A stretch of DNA of 64,000 bases, from positions 71,941,617-72,005,616 of the forward strand of contig NC_087063.1 in NCBI RefSeq assembly GCF_963678635.1, read 5' to 3'. Under the pieces are notes generated by a model, which did not search any database, had not been told where the DNA came from, and saw nothing but the letters and a program-made list of their open reading frames with translations. Position 1 is the stretch's first letter. Each line of letters opens with the position of its first letter. Source of the stretch: Symsagittifera roscoffensis. Its lineage: Eukaryota; Xenacoelomorpha; Acoela; Convolutidae. Both the position numbers and the translations under genes were made by a program. Shown piece by piece: positions 17,405-30,569 of this stretch.

Positions 17405-17939
17405 TACTACTGAGGAGTCACCCTCTCCTTTTAGCTCCCCGTTTAAAACATTTCAAACCCCCGTTGAACCATTAAGCCCACCCCACTTGATCTGGTTGAA
17501 GCTAGAGGGCAAATGGCGCCAGGAAAAATGGTCGTATGGTGATTTTTACCAAGGCGATGGTAATAAAAAAACAATTAAATAAACCGTTAAAATGCCAATT
17601 TGAAAAAGTAGAAAAATATAAAAACATAAAAATTTAATTTGAAAAGTAGAAATTTATGAAATGTAATACGGGGCAGCTGCACTGAAAAGGAAATGAAGTA
17701 ACGCTGAAAAAAAATGCAATTATTTTGATATAAAAATATTAGGATTATAATCCATTTTTATTGGACTTTAATTGGTTATTTGTAATTTTGTAGACACTGA
17801 CTATAAAAATACAAAAAACAACAGCTCGTATCAGCGCAAAGCCCTGAATGTTCAGGCTGCCCTATAAGTTCCATGAACAATTGATTGATTTTTCAAAAAA
17901 AAATTTTCTTTTCTAAGATTTGAGATTACTTTTGAAAAC

Positions 17940-18250
17940 AAACCATATAAAGTACAAAATCTCCGCTTCAACCAATTTGGAACAACTGCGAAGACGGAAT
18001 AAAACTCCGCTTACGAGTTAATAGCGCGAAATATATCACGCGTTAATTGTCAACCTTTAAAACCGTTAAACGTTTAAAAACGTTACAAAAATGCTCACAG
18101 TGAAATACCTGTTTAAATTTGAGCTCAGGACAACAATGTTTTCAGTTAATTTTTTTAAAAAAATTTCGTTAAAAATAGCTTAATTAATAGTCAAAATTTG
18201 TCTGAAGAAAAAAAACTACCCCGAGCACAAATTTTCCGTCACTTCCTGCG
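17940..18250 (+). repeat. diverged relic of the 2.65-kb repeat palindrome arm
   Basis: Similar, with many substitutions, to the left arm in each tandem unit (for example 20440-20700): both have the order TTCAACCAATTT, GAACAA, AAATCTCC-type, GTTAATAGCG, CGCGTTAAT-type and AATTTGTCTG. It lies 1.7 kb left of the array, so the repeat is dispersed, not only tandem. Confidence 0.65.
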
Positions 18251-18769
18251 AAATTCCATGGACACTCGGTGCGGTTAAGGGGGTTTTATGTTTGCTATTT
18301 TGGTGTGTTTTTAACAATTAACGCGCAAGATGTTTCATGCTATCCATGCGTAAAACAAGCATTGGGGTTTCATAGAGTGCGAACAATCGATTACAGTAGG
18401 ATTTCGTCGACTTTAATCGACAAAAATGACTGTTGTTTTGGTTTCGTCAAATCGCTAAAATCTATTTTTCTAGAATATAATCGTGTATAAATGTTTATGA
18501 TATTTTTTTCTGAAATCTGTCAGAATTTTTCAAACAGTGCAATGATTTTAAATACTGACTATTGACTCAGGATATTTTATGAGAAAGTAACAAAAGTAAA
18601 AACTGTTTCGGCCACGAAAATTGTTATCTTGTTTTCTGCTTTCTCTCTTCGCAATTACGTTTTTCCGATAAATTTTTCCTATTTTTTTTCTCAAATTTTG
18701 CAGAACTTTATTCAATTTACGCCTCTTTCCCTTCCTCTTCCCCATCCCACTCCCCGCGTTAACCATTTT

Positions 18770-18960
18770 GTTCTTTCCTCCAGTGGGTGAGGTAAAATTG
18801 AGGATTTTTTAAGCTGGAGGATGGGGTAAACAAGAGAGGTGAGGGGGGTGGTAAGCAAGGGTGTGTGGGGGAGGTGAAAGGGTGTTTGTGCGGGAGTGGG
18901 GGGTTGGAGTGTGGAAGAGGTTGTGGGGTTGTCGAAGAGGTTATGGGGTGCAAAAGTAGG
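18770..18960 (+). repeat. G-rich low-complexity tract with quadruplex potential
   Basis: Long run of G3-G6 blocks separated by T/A-rich linkers on the plus strand, for example around 18842-18905. Linkers of 5-10 bases make it a loose rather than canonical G-quadruplex candidate. Confidence 0.55.
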
Positions 18961-19385
18961 AGCAGATTTCAAACATTAATTTAGCTATTTAACCTGCTCC
19001 TAAATCGCTTCTCATAAGTTGAAGCAAGATGCTTGGCGTGATCAAAAAGTTAAGAGACAGTTTTTTTGTTAAAAATCGTTAAGAATCAATTTTTGACATA
19101 TGGTGAGGGTGGAATTTTTCAAAAAAAGTCCACAAACTGCTTCTTTTCGATAAGTTTATCATTTTCTGCTTCAACTAAATTTCCAAAAGCTGTTTCAAAG
19201 ATGTTGAAGGGCAGTCAGGGCAATCAGCGCTTCAATCAGTTTTATTAACAGTTACTCAGAGTTCCAAAGTTCACTTTTGAGGAGCTATTTTTTTTCTATT
19301 AGCGGCGGTTTTTGGCTTAATGGAACCAGTTCAAAACAAGTATTTATTATACCTAATTATATTCCTGATAACTACCTCTGTTAAA

Positions 19386-19700
19386 TACTTAGAACTAACC
19401 AATCATGATCCTTGACTAAAACTTACAATAAGTTGTAAGGCTACAACTATTTATAGTTTCAGTCAGAGAAGAATAAGTTTAACTTAGCAAACAGTTGCTC
19501 TTTCTTGATTCTAAACCTCGCAGCGATACCAGTATAAACTAGATCTTTTGAGACTAGGAGATATTGGAATAAGATTAGGACCGGTATTTGACGAAGAAGT
19601 TGCACGAACCAATACGGGCGAAAATAAGATAACGTGACGAACAGACGGTGTATTTTATCCAAAAATACTCAAAGAGCAAGGCACCCCGGACTTAAACTCA
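19386..19700 (+). repeat. solo LTR, related to the 5' LTR at 49.4 kb
   Basis: Matches 49415-49760 along its length, most clearly in the stretch GTTGCACGAA ... GAAAATAAGATA ... GACGGTGTA, and both end in AACTCA. A possible TTAAA target duplication flanks it (19381-19385 and 19701-19705). No internal coding region follows, so recombination between two LTRs probably removed it. The left boundary is approximate. Confidence 0.7.
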
Positions 19701-19924
19701 TTAAACTGTTTATCTGGCTCATTTATTTATTGTTCTGACTTTTGTGTTTTCAACTAAGCAATTTTGAAAGAATTTTTTGATACCATCTGAATCATATTGC
19801 TGTCTTGAGCTCAAACTCAAAAAAATTTCTATTATGATCGTTTTTACGGTGGTTTGAAAGTTGCTAATTTGGCCAATTGGGGATAATTAGCGCGCAAAAT
19901 TTTGCTGTCTTATGAAATGCGAGG
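19701..19924. other. non-coding spacer between solo LTR and tandem array
   Basis: AT-rich, no gene and no clear repeat, apart from an AATTGGCCAATT-type palindromic patch near 19868-19880. Confidence 0.4.
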
Positions 19925-19950
19925 CAAGTCATTTAGTTTTGTTAGGGTAG

Positions 19951-22613
19951 GAGACGCAAAATACATCCTTTTTAATTTACATTAGTTTCTGATGGGATGA
20001 ATTCAAGAATAAAGTTTTAGTTTGTTCATTTTCTTTCTTCAATTATTTCGTCAAGTTTTCAACACAAAATTTTAAGTTGGCCTTAAAATGCAGTCGGATC
20101 ATTCAGGGCTTCGACCTGATATAAAAGTAGTCTTGTTTGGCTTAGAGTTTGTCAGGTTTTCACCTTTTGCTCAATTTGACCGGAGATGATTTGTTGAAGT
20201 GTCTTATAGACAACGTAATTCAGCCAAAACAAATTCGATTGTACGAGGCCCAATAAAAAGTGTGGTTTTAGTTTACAGGTGAAGGGGCCGTTAGTGAGCC
20301 AAAAAACAATCACAAAGATTTTATTCTCTGAATGTTCCGACTGCCTTTTGAAGGTCTATTGAGCAGTAATCATCAGCCCACATGCCATATAAAATTCAAA
20401 CTGATGGATTTTGCTCATATTGACAAATCATTTTCGGCAAAAAAATTTCCTTCAACCAATTTAGAACAATTTCTAAGACGAATTAAATCTCCGATTACGT
20501 GTTAATAGCGTAAAACGTATCGCGCATTAATTTTCCCAAATTGGTCAAAATGGCAATTTTTGAACCCCCATAACTTTACGAAAAAAGATCACAGGTAAAA
20601 AGTTTTCAAATTTAAGCTTATCACAACCATACGCTTTGAATGATATAGAAAAATCCCGTCAAAATGGCTAGTTAAGAAGTCGAAATTTGTCTGTAGGAAC
20701 GCCCCTCCCCTTTCCTCGAGAACATATAATCCGTTACTTTCGTTACAAAATTTGGAACAAAAAGTACAATTTTCATCGGAATTCGCAGGTATAGGCATGA
20801 AATTGTTTTGAAATGAAAGTAACAGATTATTTGTGCTCTGGTGGTGTGTTTTTTTTTCAGACAACTTTTGATTTTTTAACTAGCCAATTGTGACGGATTT
20901 TTTTATTATCATTCAAAAGCTAATGTATTAAGTTTTAATTTTAAAGTTTGGTACAATTAACGCCCGATATATGTCGCGCTATGATCTCACAAGAGAGATT
21001 TAATACATCTTAGAAATCGTTCCAAATTGGTTGAGGGAAGCTCATTTGCCAGAATTGATTTGTTACTAGGAGCGACATCTATCACTTTGTACTTCAGATG
21101 GCGTGTGAGGGGATGGTTACCAAAAAATGTCGAATTTGAAAAAAAAAATCAATGCATTATTTTAAAATGTTTTTATGTTATTACTGCTCCAAAGACCTTC
21201 AAAAGCAGCTGTAACAGCAGTTCACACAGTTTTCTAAGAGTTTTGTTATCTACTAGCTATAAACGTTTTGTGATCGAAAAGAGAAGGATGTTTTACCCGC
21301 AACCACTTTTTTGCATAATGCATTTTGAAAGGCATTTATTTTACTTATAGGTGTTTTTTTGTTGTGAACTCTTATTGTAAAACAAATTAGATAGCCAAGT
21401 TTTGCATGCATTTTTTTTTGATAACTGAAATTTTTTTAATTATTGTTTTTTTCCTACCGCAGAAAATTTATTATGTTAAAGGTAAATTAGAAAAAACATT
21501 TTATTTGTGATAAGTTTTGATAGTCCTAAGAAACTTAAATATGCCGAATTGGCCAAATTGACAAAATGGAATTCCAAAATGTTTCTTCGATACTTTGATG
21601 CGTAAACTATAAACTAAGTCTGCTCAAATTAATCCAAAATGACTAATAGCAGCGGACATGGACATAATAGCTGGTTTCAAATCATTAGCAATTTCAATGT
21701 TACAAACTGTTAGTGATGTCATTTTCTACTGAGCACAGATAATAAGGAATAAATTTAAAACTAATATTTTGAAAAAATAGACGCTTTATTAATAAGACTT
21801 TTTAAAAATACTCAGAGTCAGAGCTTACAGGGTTTGCTTTGATAGTGGGATCGTGTTTCTAATCACTTAGAGTATATTTCTATTAGAACTCCCTGAACTG
21901 TAATAGTTGGTAACTAATCATTCCAATGATATATCCAACAATCAGTGGGAGCTATGTCAGTCAAAACGCACAAACCCCCCCCCCCCCCAAAAAAATTTTT
22001 TTTGGCACTTTCAGTTAGTTTCATGGCTGTCTCTTGAGTGGAATTGACTCAGTTAGAGGAAAGTGGGTCTATCAGCATCGTTTTTATGCCACTGGAGTTT
22101 CATTTCCTTACTTGAAAAAAAAAACAAATTCAAGTTGTAGTGTTTCCCTTGCAATTTTACTTACAAAAGTTTCAAAATCTTATAGAAAAGTAAAGTTACA
22201 GAACCCCATGTTGACGAAAATGCTTGTCACACAATTTTCATTTATGAAAAAAAAAATGCTTGTCATACTCTTTCATACAACTTCATAGAGCAAAAGTAAG
22301 TGTATGAAAATAGCAAAATAAGAATTTTTTTTCCATGGTATGAAATTTTGTAACAAGCTTTTTTCCATACTCTGGAATTAAAATTTGAGCTTTTTGATCA
22401 GTCTTTTTTTTCCGCAAAATTGTATAAAAGTAGCTGATAAGCATTTTTTATGTCATGAAAATGTATGATAAGCACTTCTCAATAAAGGAAAAATCAAAAA
22501 AAAAAAATTTTTGAAACTTTGTGTTTCATCCAAAACACTAGCCAAAGATTTTTGTCATAAGAAAACCCAGAGTTTTAGTGGCAGTTAGCACGTATTTGGT
22601 TTTGTTACGGTAG
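19951..22613 (+). repeat. tandem unit 1 with palindrome 20343-21208
   Basis: First copy. The imperfect palindrome has its centre near 20775; it starts with CCTTTTGAAGGTC and ends with GACCTTCAAAAG. Poly-C/poly-A tract at 21974-22000. The anchor at its left edge differs slightly from later copies. Confidence 0.9.
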
Positions 22614-24619
22614 GAGACGCAAAATACATCCTTTTTAATTTACATTAGTTTCTGATGGGATGAATTCAAGAATAAAATTTTTGTTTGTTCATTTTCTTTC
22701 TTCAATTATTTCGTCAAGTTTTTAACACTAAATTTTAAGTTGGCCTTAAAATGCTGTCGGATCATTCAGGGCTTCGACCTGATATAAAAGTAGTCTTGTT
22801 TGGCTATGAGTTTGTCTAGTTTTCACCTTTTACTCAATTTGACCGGAGATGATTTGTTGAAGTGTCTTATAGACAACGTAATTCAGCCAAAACAAATTCG
22901 ATTGTACGAGGCCCAATAAAAAGTATGGTTTTAGTTTACAGGTGAAGGGGCCGTTAGTGAGCCAAAAAACAATCACGAAGATTTTATTCTCTGAATGTTC
23001 CGACTGCCTTTTGAAGGTCTATGGAGCATAAACCTTCAGACCACATGCCATATAAAATTCAAACTGATGGATTTTGCTCATATTGACAAATCATTTTCGG
23101 CAAAAAAATTTCCTTCAACCAATTTAGAACAATTTCTAAGACGAATTAAATCTCCGATTACGGGTTAATAGCGTAAAACGTATCGCGCATTAATTTTCCC
23201 AAATTGGTCAAAATGGCAATTTTTGAACCCCCATAACTTTACGAAAAAAGATCACAGGTAAAAAGTTTTCAAATTTAAGCTTGTCACAACCATACGTTTT
23301 GAATGATATAGTAAAAATTCGTCAATATGGCTAGCTAAGAAGTCGAATTTTGTCTGTAGGAACGCCCCTCCCCTTTTCTCGAGAACATATAATCCGTTAC
23401 TTTTGTTACAAAATTTGGAACAAAAATTACAATTTTCATCGGAATTCGCAGGTATAGACATGAAAATGTTTTGAAATGAAAGTAACAGATTATTTGTGCT
23501 CTGGTGGTGTGTTTTTTTTCAGACAACTTTTGACTTTTTAACAGGCCAATTGTGACGGATTTTTTCACTGTCATTCAAAAGCTAATGTATTGAGTTTTAA
23601 TTTTAAAGTTTGGTACAATTGACGCCCGATATATGTCGCGCTATGATCTCACAAGAGAGGCTTAATATATCTTAGAAATCGTTCCAAATTGGTTGAGGGA
23701 AGCTCATTTGCCAGAATTGATTTGTTACTAGGAGCGACATCTATCACTTTGTATTTCAGATGGCGTGTGAGGGGATGGTTACCAAAAAATGTCGATGTTG
23801 AAAAAAAAATTCAATGCATTACTTTAAAATGTTTTTATGTTATTACTGCTCCAAAGACCTTCAAAAGCAGCTGTAACAGCAGTTTACACAGTTTTCTAAG
23901 AGTTTTGTTATCTACTAGCTATAAACGTTTGGTGATCGAAAAGAGAAGGATGTTTTACCCGCAACCACTTGAAAAGCATTTATTTTGCTTATAGGTGTTT
24001 TTTTGTTGTGAACTCTTATTGTAAAACAAATTAGATAGCCAAGTTTTGCATGCATTTTTTTTGATAACTGAATTTTTTTTAATTATTGTTTTTTTTTCCT
24101 ACCGCAGAAAATTTATTATGTTGAAGGTAAATTAGAAAAAACAATTTATTTGTGATAAGTTTTGATAGAACTAAGAAACTTAAATATGCGGAATCGGCCA
24201 AATTGACAGAGTGGAATTCCAAAATATTTCTCCGATACTTTGATGCGTAGACTATAACTAAGTCTGCTCAAATTAATCCAAAATGACTAATAGCAGCGGA
24301 CATGGACATAATAGCTGGTTTCAAATCATTAGCAATTTCAATGTTACAAACTGTTAATGATGTCATTTTCTACTGAGCACAGATAATAAGGAATAAATTT
24401 AAAACTAATATTTTGAAAAAATAGACGCTTTATTAATAAGACTTTTTAAAGATACTCAGAGTCAGAGCTTACAGGGTTTGCTATGATATTGGGATCGTGT
24501 TTCTGATCACTTAGAGTATTTTTCTATTAGAACTCCCTGAACTTTAATAGTTGGTAACTAATCATTCCAATGATATATCCAACAATCAGTGGGAGCTATG
24601 TCAGTCAATACGCACAAAC

Positions 24620-24650
<31 letters not shown>

Positions 24651-25263
24651 ATTTTTTTTTTGGCACTTTCAATTAGTTTCATGGCTGTCTCTTGAGTGGA
24701 ATTGACTCATTTAGAGGAACGTGGATCTATCAGCATCGTTTTTATGCCACTGGAGTTTCATTTCCTTACTTGAAAATAAAACAAATTCAAGTTGTAGTGT
24801 TTCCCTTGCAATTTTACTGACAAAAGTTTCAAAATCTTATAGAAAAGTAAAGTTACAGAACCCCATGTTGACGAAAATGCTTGTCACACAATTTTCATTT
24901 ATGAAAAAAATGCTTGTCATACTCTTTCATACAACTTCATAGAGCAAAAGTAAGTGAATGAAAATAGCAAAATAAGAATTTTTTCCATGGTATGAAATTT
25001 TGTAACAAGCTTTTTTCCATACTCTGGAATTAAAATATGAGCTTTTTGATCAGTCTTTTTATCCGCAAAATTTTATAAAAGTAGCTTGATAAGCTTTTTT
25101 ATGTCATGAAAATGTATGATAAGCACTTTTCAATAAATGAAAAATCAAAAAAAAAAATTTTTGAAATTTTGTGTTTCATCCAAAACACTAGCCAAAGATT
25201 TTTGTCATAAGAAAACCCAGAGTTTTAGTGGCAGTTAGCACGTATTTGGTTTTGTTACGGTAA
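22614..25263 (+). repeat. tandem unit 2 with palindrome about 23005-23872
   Basis: Second copy, close to unit 1. It lacks about 15 bases near 23965 and has the longest C run (from 24619). Confidence 0.9.
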
Positions 25264-27950
25264 GAGACGCAAAATACATCCTTTTTAATTTACATTAGTT
25301 TCTGATGGGATGAATTCAAGAATAAAGTTTTTGTTTGTTCATTTTCTTTCTTCAATTATTTCGCCAAATTTTCAACAAAAATTTTTAATATGGCCTTAAA
25401 TTGCAGTCGGATCATTCAGGGCTTCGACCTGATATAAAAGTAGTCTTGTTTGGCTAAGAGTTTGTCTAGTTTTCACCTTTTACTCAATTTGACCGGAGAT
25501 GATTTGTTGAAGTGTCTGATAGACAACGTAATTCAGCCAAAACAAATTCGATTGTACGAGGCCCAATAAAAAGTGTGGTTTTAGTTTACAGGTGAAGGGG
25601 CCGTTAGTGAGCCAAAAAACAATCACGAAGATTTTATTCTCTGAATGTTCCGACTGCCTTGTGAAGGTCTATGGAGCAGTAATAACGTGAAAAGATTTTT
25701 TGAAAATCATCAGCCCACATGCCATATAAAATTCAAACTGATGGATTTTGCTCATATTGACAAATCATTTTCGGCAAAAAAATTTCCTTCGACCAATTTA
25801 GAACAATTTTTAGGACGAATTAAATCTCCGATTACGTGTTAATTGCGTAAAACGTATCGCGCATTAATTTTCCCAAATTGGTCAAAATGGCAATTTTTGA
25901 ACCCCCATAACTTTACGAAAAAAGATCACAGGTAAAAAGTTTTCAAATTTAAGCTTGTCACAACCATACGTTTTGAATGATATAGAAAAGTTCCGTCAAA
26001 ATGGCTAGCTAAGAAGTCGAATTTTGTCTGTAGGAACGCCCCTCCCCTTTCCTCGAGATTATATAATCCGTTACTTTCGTTACAAAATTTGGAACAAAAA
26101 GTACAACTTTCATCGGAATTCGCAGGTATAGACATGAAATTGTTTTGAAATGAAAGTAACAGAACAATTGCGCTCTGAAGGTGGTTTTGTTTAGACAACT
26201 TTTGACTTTTTAACTAGCCAATTGTGACAGATTTTTTTATTATCATTCAAAAGCTAATGTATTGACCTTTAATTTTAAAGTTTGGTACAATTAACGCACG
26301 ATATATGTCGCGCTATTATCTCACAAGAGAGATTTAATACATCTTAGAAATCGTTCTGAATTGGTTGAGGGAAGCTCATTTGCCAGAATTGATTTGTTAC
26401 TAGGAGCGACATTTATCACTTTGTACTTCAGATGGCGTGTGAGGGGATGGTTACCAAAAAATGTCGAATTTGAAAAAAAAATCAATGCTTTATTTTGAAA
26501 TATTTTTATGTTATTACTGCTCCAAAGACCTTCAAAAGCAGCTGTAACAGCAGTTTACACAGTTTTGTAAGAGTTTTGTTATCTACTAGCTATAAACGTT
26601 TTGTGATCGAAAAGAGAAGGATGTTTTACCCGCAACCACTCTTTTGCATAATGCATTTTGAAAAGCATTTATTTTACTTATAGGTGTGTTTTTGTTGTGA
26701 ACTCTTATTGTAAAACAAATTAGATAGGCAAGTTTTCCATGCATTTTTTTTTCGATAACTGAACTTTTTTTAATTATTGTTTTTTTTTCCTACCGCAGAA
26801 AGTTTATTATGTTAAAGGTAAATTAGAAAAAACATTTTATTTGTGATAAGTTTTGATAGAACTAAGAAACTTAAATATGCCGAATCAGCCAAATTGACAA
26901 AGTGGAATTCCAAAATGTTTCTCCGATACTTTGATGCATAAACTATAAACTAAGTCTGCTCAAATTAATCCAAAATGACTAATAGCAGCGGACATGGACA
27001 TAAAAGCTGGTTTCAAATCATTAGCAATTTCAATGTTACAAACTGTTAGTGATGTCATTTTCTACTGAGCACAGATAATAAGGAATAAAATTAAAACTAT
27101 TATTTTGAAAAAATAGACGCTTTATTAATAAGACTTTTTAAAAATACTCAGAGTCAGAGCTTACAGGGTTTGCTTTGATAGTGGGATCTTGTTTCTAATC
27201 ACTTAGAGTATATTTCTATTAGAACTCCCTGAACTTTAATAGTTGGTAACTAATCATTCCAATGATATATCCAACAATCAGTGGGAGCTATGTCAGTCAA
27301 TACGCACAAACCCCCCCCCCCCCCCCAAAAAAAAAAAATTTTTTTTTGGCTCTTTCAATTAGTTTCATGGCTGTCTCTTGAGTGGAATCGAGTCAGTTAG
27401 AGGAAAATGGATCTATCAGCATCGTTTCTATGCCACTGGAGTTTCATTTCCTTACTTGAAAATAAAACAAATTCAAGTTGTAGTGTTTCCCTTGCAATTT
27501 TACTGACAAAAGTTTCAAAATCTTATAGAAAAGTAAAGTTACAGAACCCCATGTTGACGAAAATGCTTGTCACACAATTTTCATTTATGAAAAAAGTGCT
27601 TGTCATACTCTTTCATACAACTTCATAGAGCAAAAGTAAGTGAATGAAAATAGCAAAATAAGAATTTTTTCCATGGTATGAAATTTTGTAACAAGCTTTT
27701 TTCCATACTCTGGAATAAAAATTTGAGCTTTTTGATCAGTCTTTTTATCCGCAAAATTGTATAAAAGTAGCTTGATAAGCTTTTTTATGTCATGAAAATG
27801 TATGACAAGCACTTTTCAATAAATGAAAAATCAAAAAAAAAAATTTTTTGAAATTTTGTGTTTCATCCAAAACACTAGTCAAAGATTTTTGTCATAAGAA
27901 AACCCAGAGTTTTAGTGGCAGTTAGCACGTATTTGGTTTTGTTACGGTAA
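25264..27950 (+). repeat. tandem unit 3 with palindrome about 25654-26540
   Basis: Third copy. It retains a 25-base stretch after GAGCAGTAAT that units 1 and 2 lack, so its left palindrome arm matches the right arm over a longer stretch. It is closest to unit 4. Confidence 0.9.
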
Positions 27951-30536
27951 GAGACGCAAAATACATCCTTTTTAATTTACATTAGTTTCTGATGGGATGA
28001 ATTCAAGAATAAAGTTTTTGTTTGTTCATTTTCTTTCTTCAATTATTTCGCCAAGTTTTCAACACAAAATTTTAATATGGCCTTAAATTGCAGTCGGATC
28101 ATTCAGGGCTTCGACCTGATATAAAAGTAGTCTTGTTTGGCTAAGAGTTTGTCTAGTTTTCACCTTTTACTCAATTTGACCGGAGATGATTTGTGAGCCA
28201 AAAAACAATCACGAAGATTTTATTCTCTGAATGTTCCGACTGCCTTGTGAAGGTCTATCGAGCAGTAATAACGTGAAAAGATTTTTTGAAAATCATCAGC
28301 CCACATGCCATATAAAATTCAAACTGATGGATTTTGCTCATATTGAAAAATCATTTTCGGCAAAAAAATTTCCTTCGACCAATTTAGAACAATTTTTAAG
28401 ACGAATTAAATCTCCGATTACGTGTTAATAGCGTAAAACGTATCGCGCATTAATTTTCCCAAATTGGTCAAAATGGCAATTTTTGAACCCCCATAACTTT
28501 ACGAAAAAAGATCACAGGTAAAAAGTTTTCAAATTTAAGCTTGTCACAACCATACGTTTTGAATGATATAGAAAAGTTCCGTCAAAATGGCTAGCTAAGA
28601 AGTCGAATTTTGTCTGTAGGAACGCCCCTCCCCTTTCCTCGAGATTATATAATCCGTTACTCTCGTTACAAAATTTGGAACAAAAACTACAACTTTCATC
28701 GGAATTCGCAGGTATAGACATGAAATTGTTTTGAAATGAAAGTAACAGAACAATTGCGCTCTGAAGGTGGTTTTGTTTAGACAAATTTTGACTTTTTAAC
28801 TAGCCAATTGTGACGGATTTTTTTATTATCATTCAAAAGCTAATGTATTGACCTTTATTTTAAAGTTTGCTACAATTAACGCACGATATATGTCGCGCTA
28901 TTATCTCACAAGAGAGATTTAATACATCTTAGAAATCGTTCCAAATTGGTTGAGGGAAGCTCATTTGCCAGAATTGATTTGTTACTAGGAGCGACATCTA
29001 TCACTTTGTACTTCAGATGGCGTGTGAGGGGATGGTTACCAAAAAATGTCGAATTTGAAAAAAAAAATCAATGCATTATTTTGAAATATTTTTATGTTAT
29101 TACTGCTCCAAAGACCTTCAAAAGCAGCTGTAACAGCAGTTTACACAGTTTTGTAAGAGTTTTGTTATCTACTAGCTATAAACGTTTTGCGATCGAAAAG
29201 AGAAGGATGTTTTACCCGCAACCACTTTTTTGCATAATGCATTTTGAAAAGCATTTATTTTACTTATAGGTGTTTTTTTGTTGTGAACTCTTATTGTAAA
29301 ACAAATTAGATAGGCAAGTTTTGCATGCATTTTTTTCGATAACTGAACTTTTTTTATTTATTGTTTTTTTTTCCAACCGCAGAAAATTTATTATGTTAAA
29401 GGTAAATTAGAAAAAACATTTTATTTGTGATAAGTTTTGATAGAACTAAGAAACTTAAATATGCCGAATTGGCCAAATTGACAAAATGGAATTCCAAAAT
29501 GTTTCTCCGATACTTTGATATGTAAACTATGAACTAAGTCTGCTCAAATTAATCCAAAATGACTAATAGCAGCGGACATGGACATAAAAGCTGGTTTCAA
29601 ATCATTAGCAATTTCAATGTTACAAACTGTTAGTGATGTCATTTTCTACTGAGCACAGATAATAAGGAATAAAATTAAAACTAATATTTTGAAAAAATAG
29701 ACGCTTTATTAATAAGACTTTTTAAAAATACTCAGAGTCAGAGCTTACAGGGTTTGCTTTGATAGTGGGATCGTGTTTCTAATCACTTAGAGTATATTTC
29801 TATTAGAACTTCCTGAACTTTAATAGTTGGTAACTAATCATTCCAATGATATATCCAACAATCAGTGGGAGCTATGTCAGTCAATACGCACAAACCCCCC
29901 CCCCCCCCAAAAAAAAAATAAAAATTTTTTTTGGCTCTTTCAATTAGTTTCATGGCTGTCTCTTGAGTGGAATTGACTCAGTCAGAGGAAAATGGATCTA
30001 TCAGCATCGTTTCTATGCCACTGGAGTTTCATTTCCTTACTTGAAAATAAAACAAATTCAAGTTGTAGTGTTTCCCTTGCAACTTTACTTACAAAAGTTT
30101 CAAAATCTTATAGAAAAGTAAAGTTACAGAACCCCATGTTGACGAAAATACTTGTCACACAATTAACACAATGAAAAAAGTGCTTGTCATACTCTATCAT
30201 ACAATTTCATAGAGCAAAAGTAAGTGTATGAAAATAGCAAAATAAGAATTTTTTCCATGGTATGAAATTTTGTAACAATCTTTTTTCCATACTCTGGAAT
30301 TAAAATTTGAGCTTTTTGATCAGTCTTTTTATCCCCAAAATTGTATAAAAGTAGCTTGATAAGCATTTTTTTATGTCATGAAAATGTATGATAAGCAATT
30401 TTCAATAAATGAAAATTCAAAAAAAAATTTTTTTTGAAATTTTGTGTTTCATCCAAAACACTAGCCAAAGATTTTTGTCATAAGAAAACCCAGAGTTTTA
30501 GTGGCAGTTAGCACGTATTTGGTTTTGTTACGGTAG
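27951..30536 (+). repeat. tandem unit 4 with palindrome about 28240-29126
   Basis: Fourth copy, shorter because about 100 bases are missing at 28193. The array ends 33 bases after the next anchor. Confidence 0.9.
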
Positions 30537-30569
30537 GAGACGCAAAATACATCCTTTTTAATTTACATT

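Larger units (their letters stand above)
17405..19385. other. non-coding repeat-derived DNA
   Basis: No credible gene. It contains a relic of the tandem-repeat palindrome arm (17940-18250) and a G-rich, pyrimidine-complement strand tract (18770-18960) that generates long proline-rich reading frames on the minus strand, which are low-complexity artefacts. Confidence 0.5.
19925..30569 (+). repeat. tandem array, four units of 2.59-2.69 kb
   Basis: The anchor GAGACGCAAAATACATCC occurs at 19951, 22614, 25264, 27951 and 30537, giving periods of 2663, 2650, 2687 and 2586 bases. Similarity begins near 19925 and stops abruptly at 30569, within the anchor region. Units differ by scattered substitutions, different C-run lengths, an extra 25-base stretch in units 3 and 4, and a deletion of about 100 bases in unit 4. 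Reading frames of 60-107 codons recur in the units but differ mostly by amino-acid changes, so I regard the unit as non-coding. Confidence 0.95.

Noticed and set aside
18712-18972. Proline-rich minus-strand frames
   Set aside because: They are translations of a G-rich low-complexity tract in two frames; no coding signal.
20589-20864. Conserved minus-strand frames of 69-91 codons with Cys pairs in each tandem unit (also near 23252, 25926, 28512)
   Set aside because: They lie across the palindrome centre, change mainly by amino-acid replacements and frame breaks between units, and have no recognisable domain; repeat DNA explains them.
21027-21350. 107-codon plus-strand frame recurring in the units (also 23689 and 28946)
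   Set aside because: It is the complement of a palindrome arm, is broken in unit 3, and shows no bias toward synonymous change.
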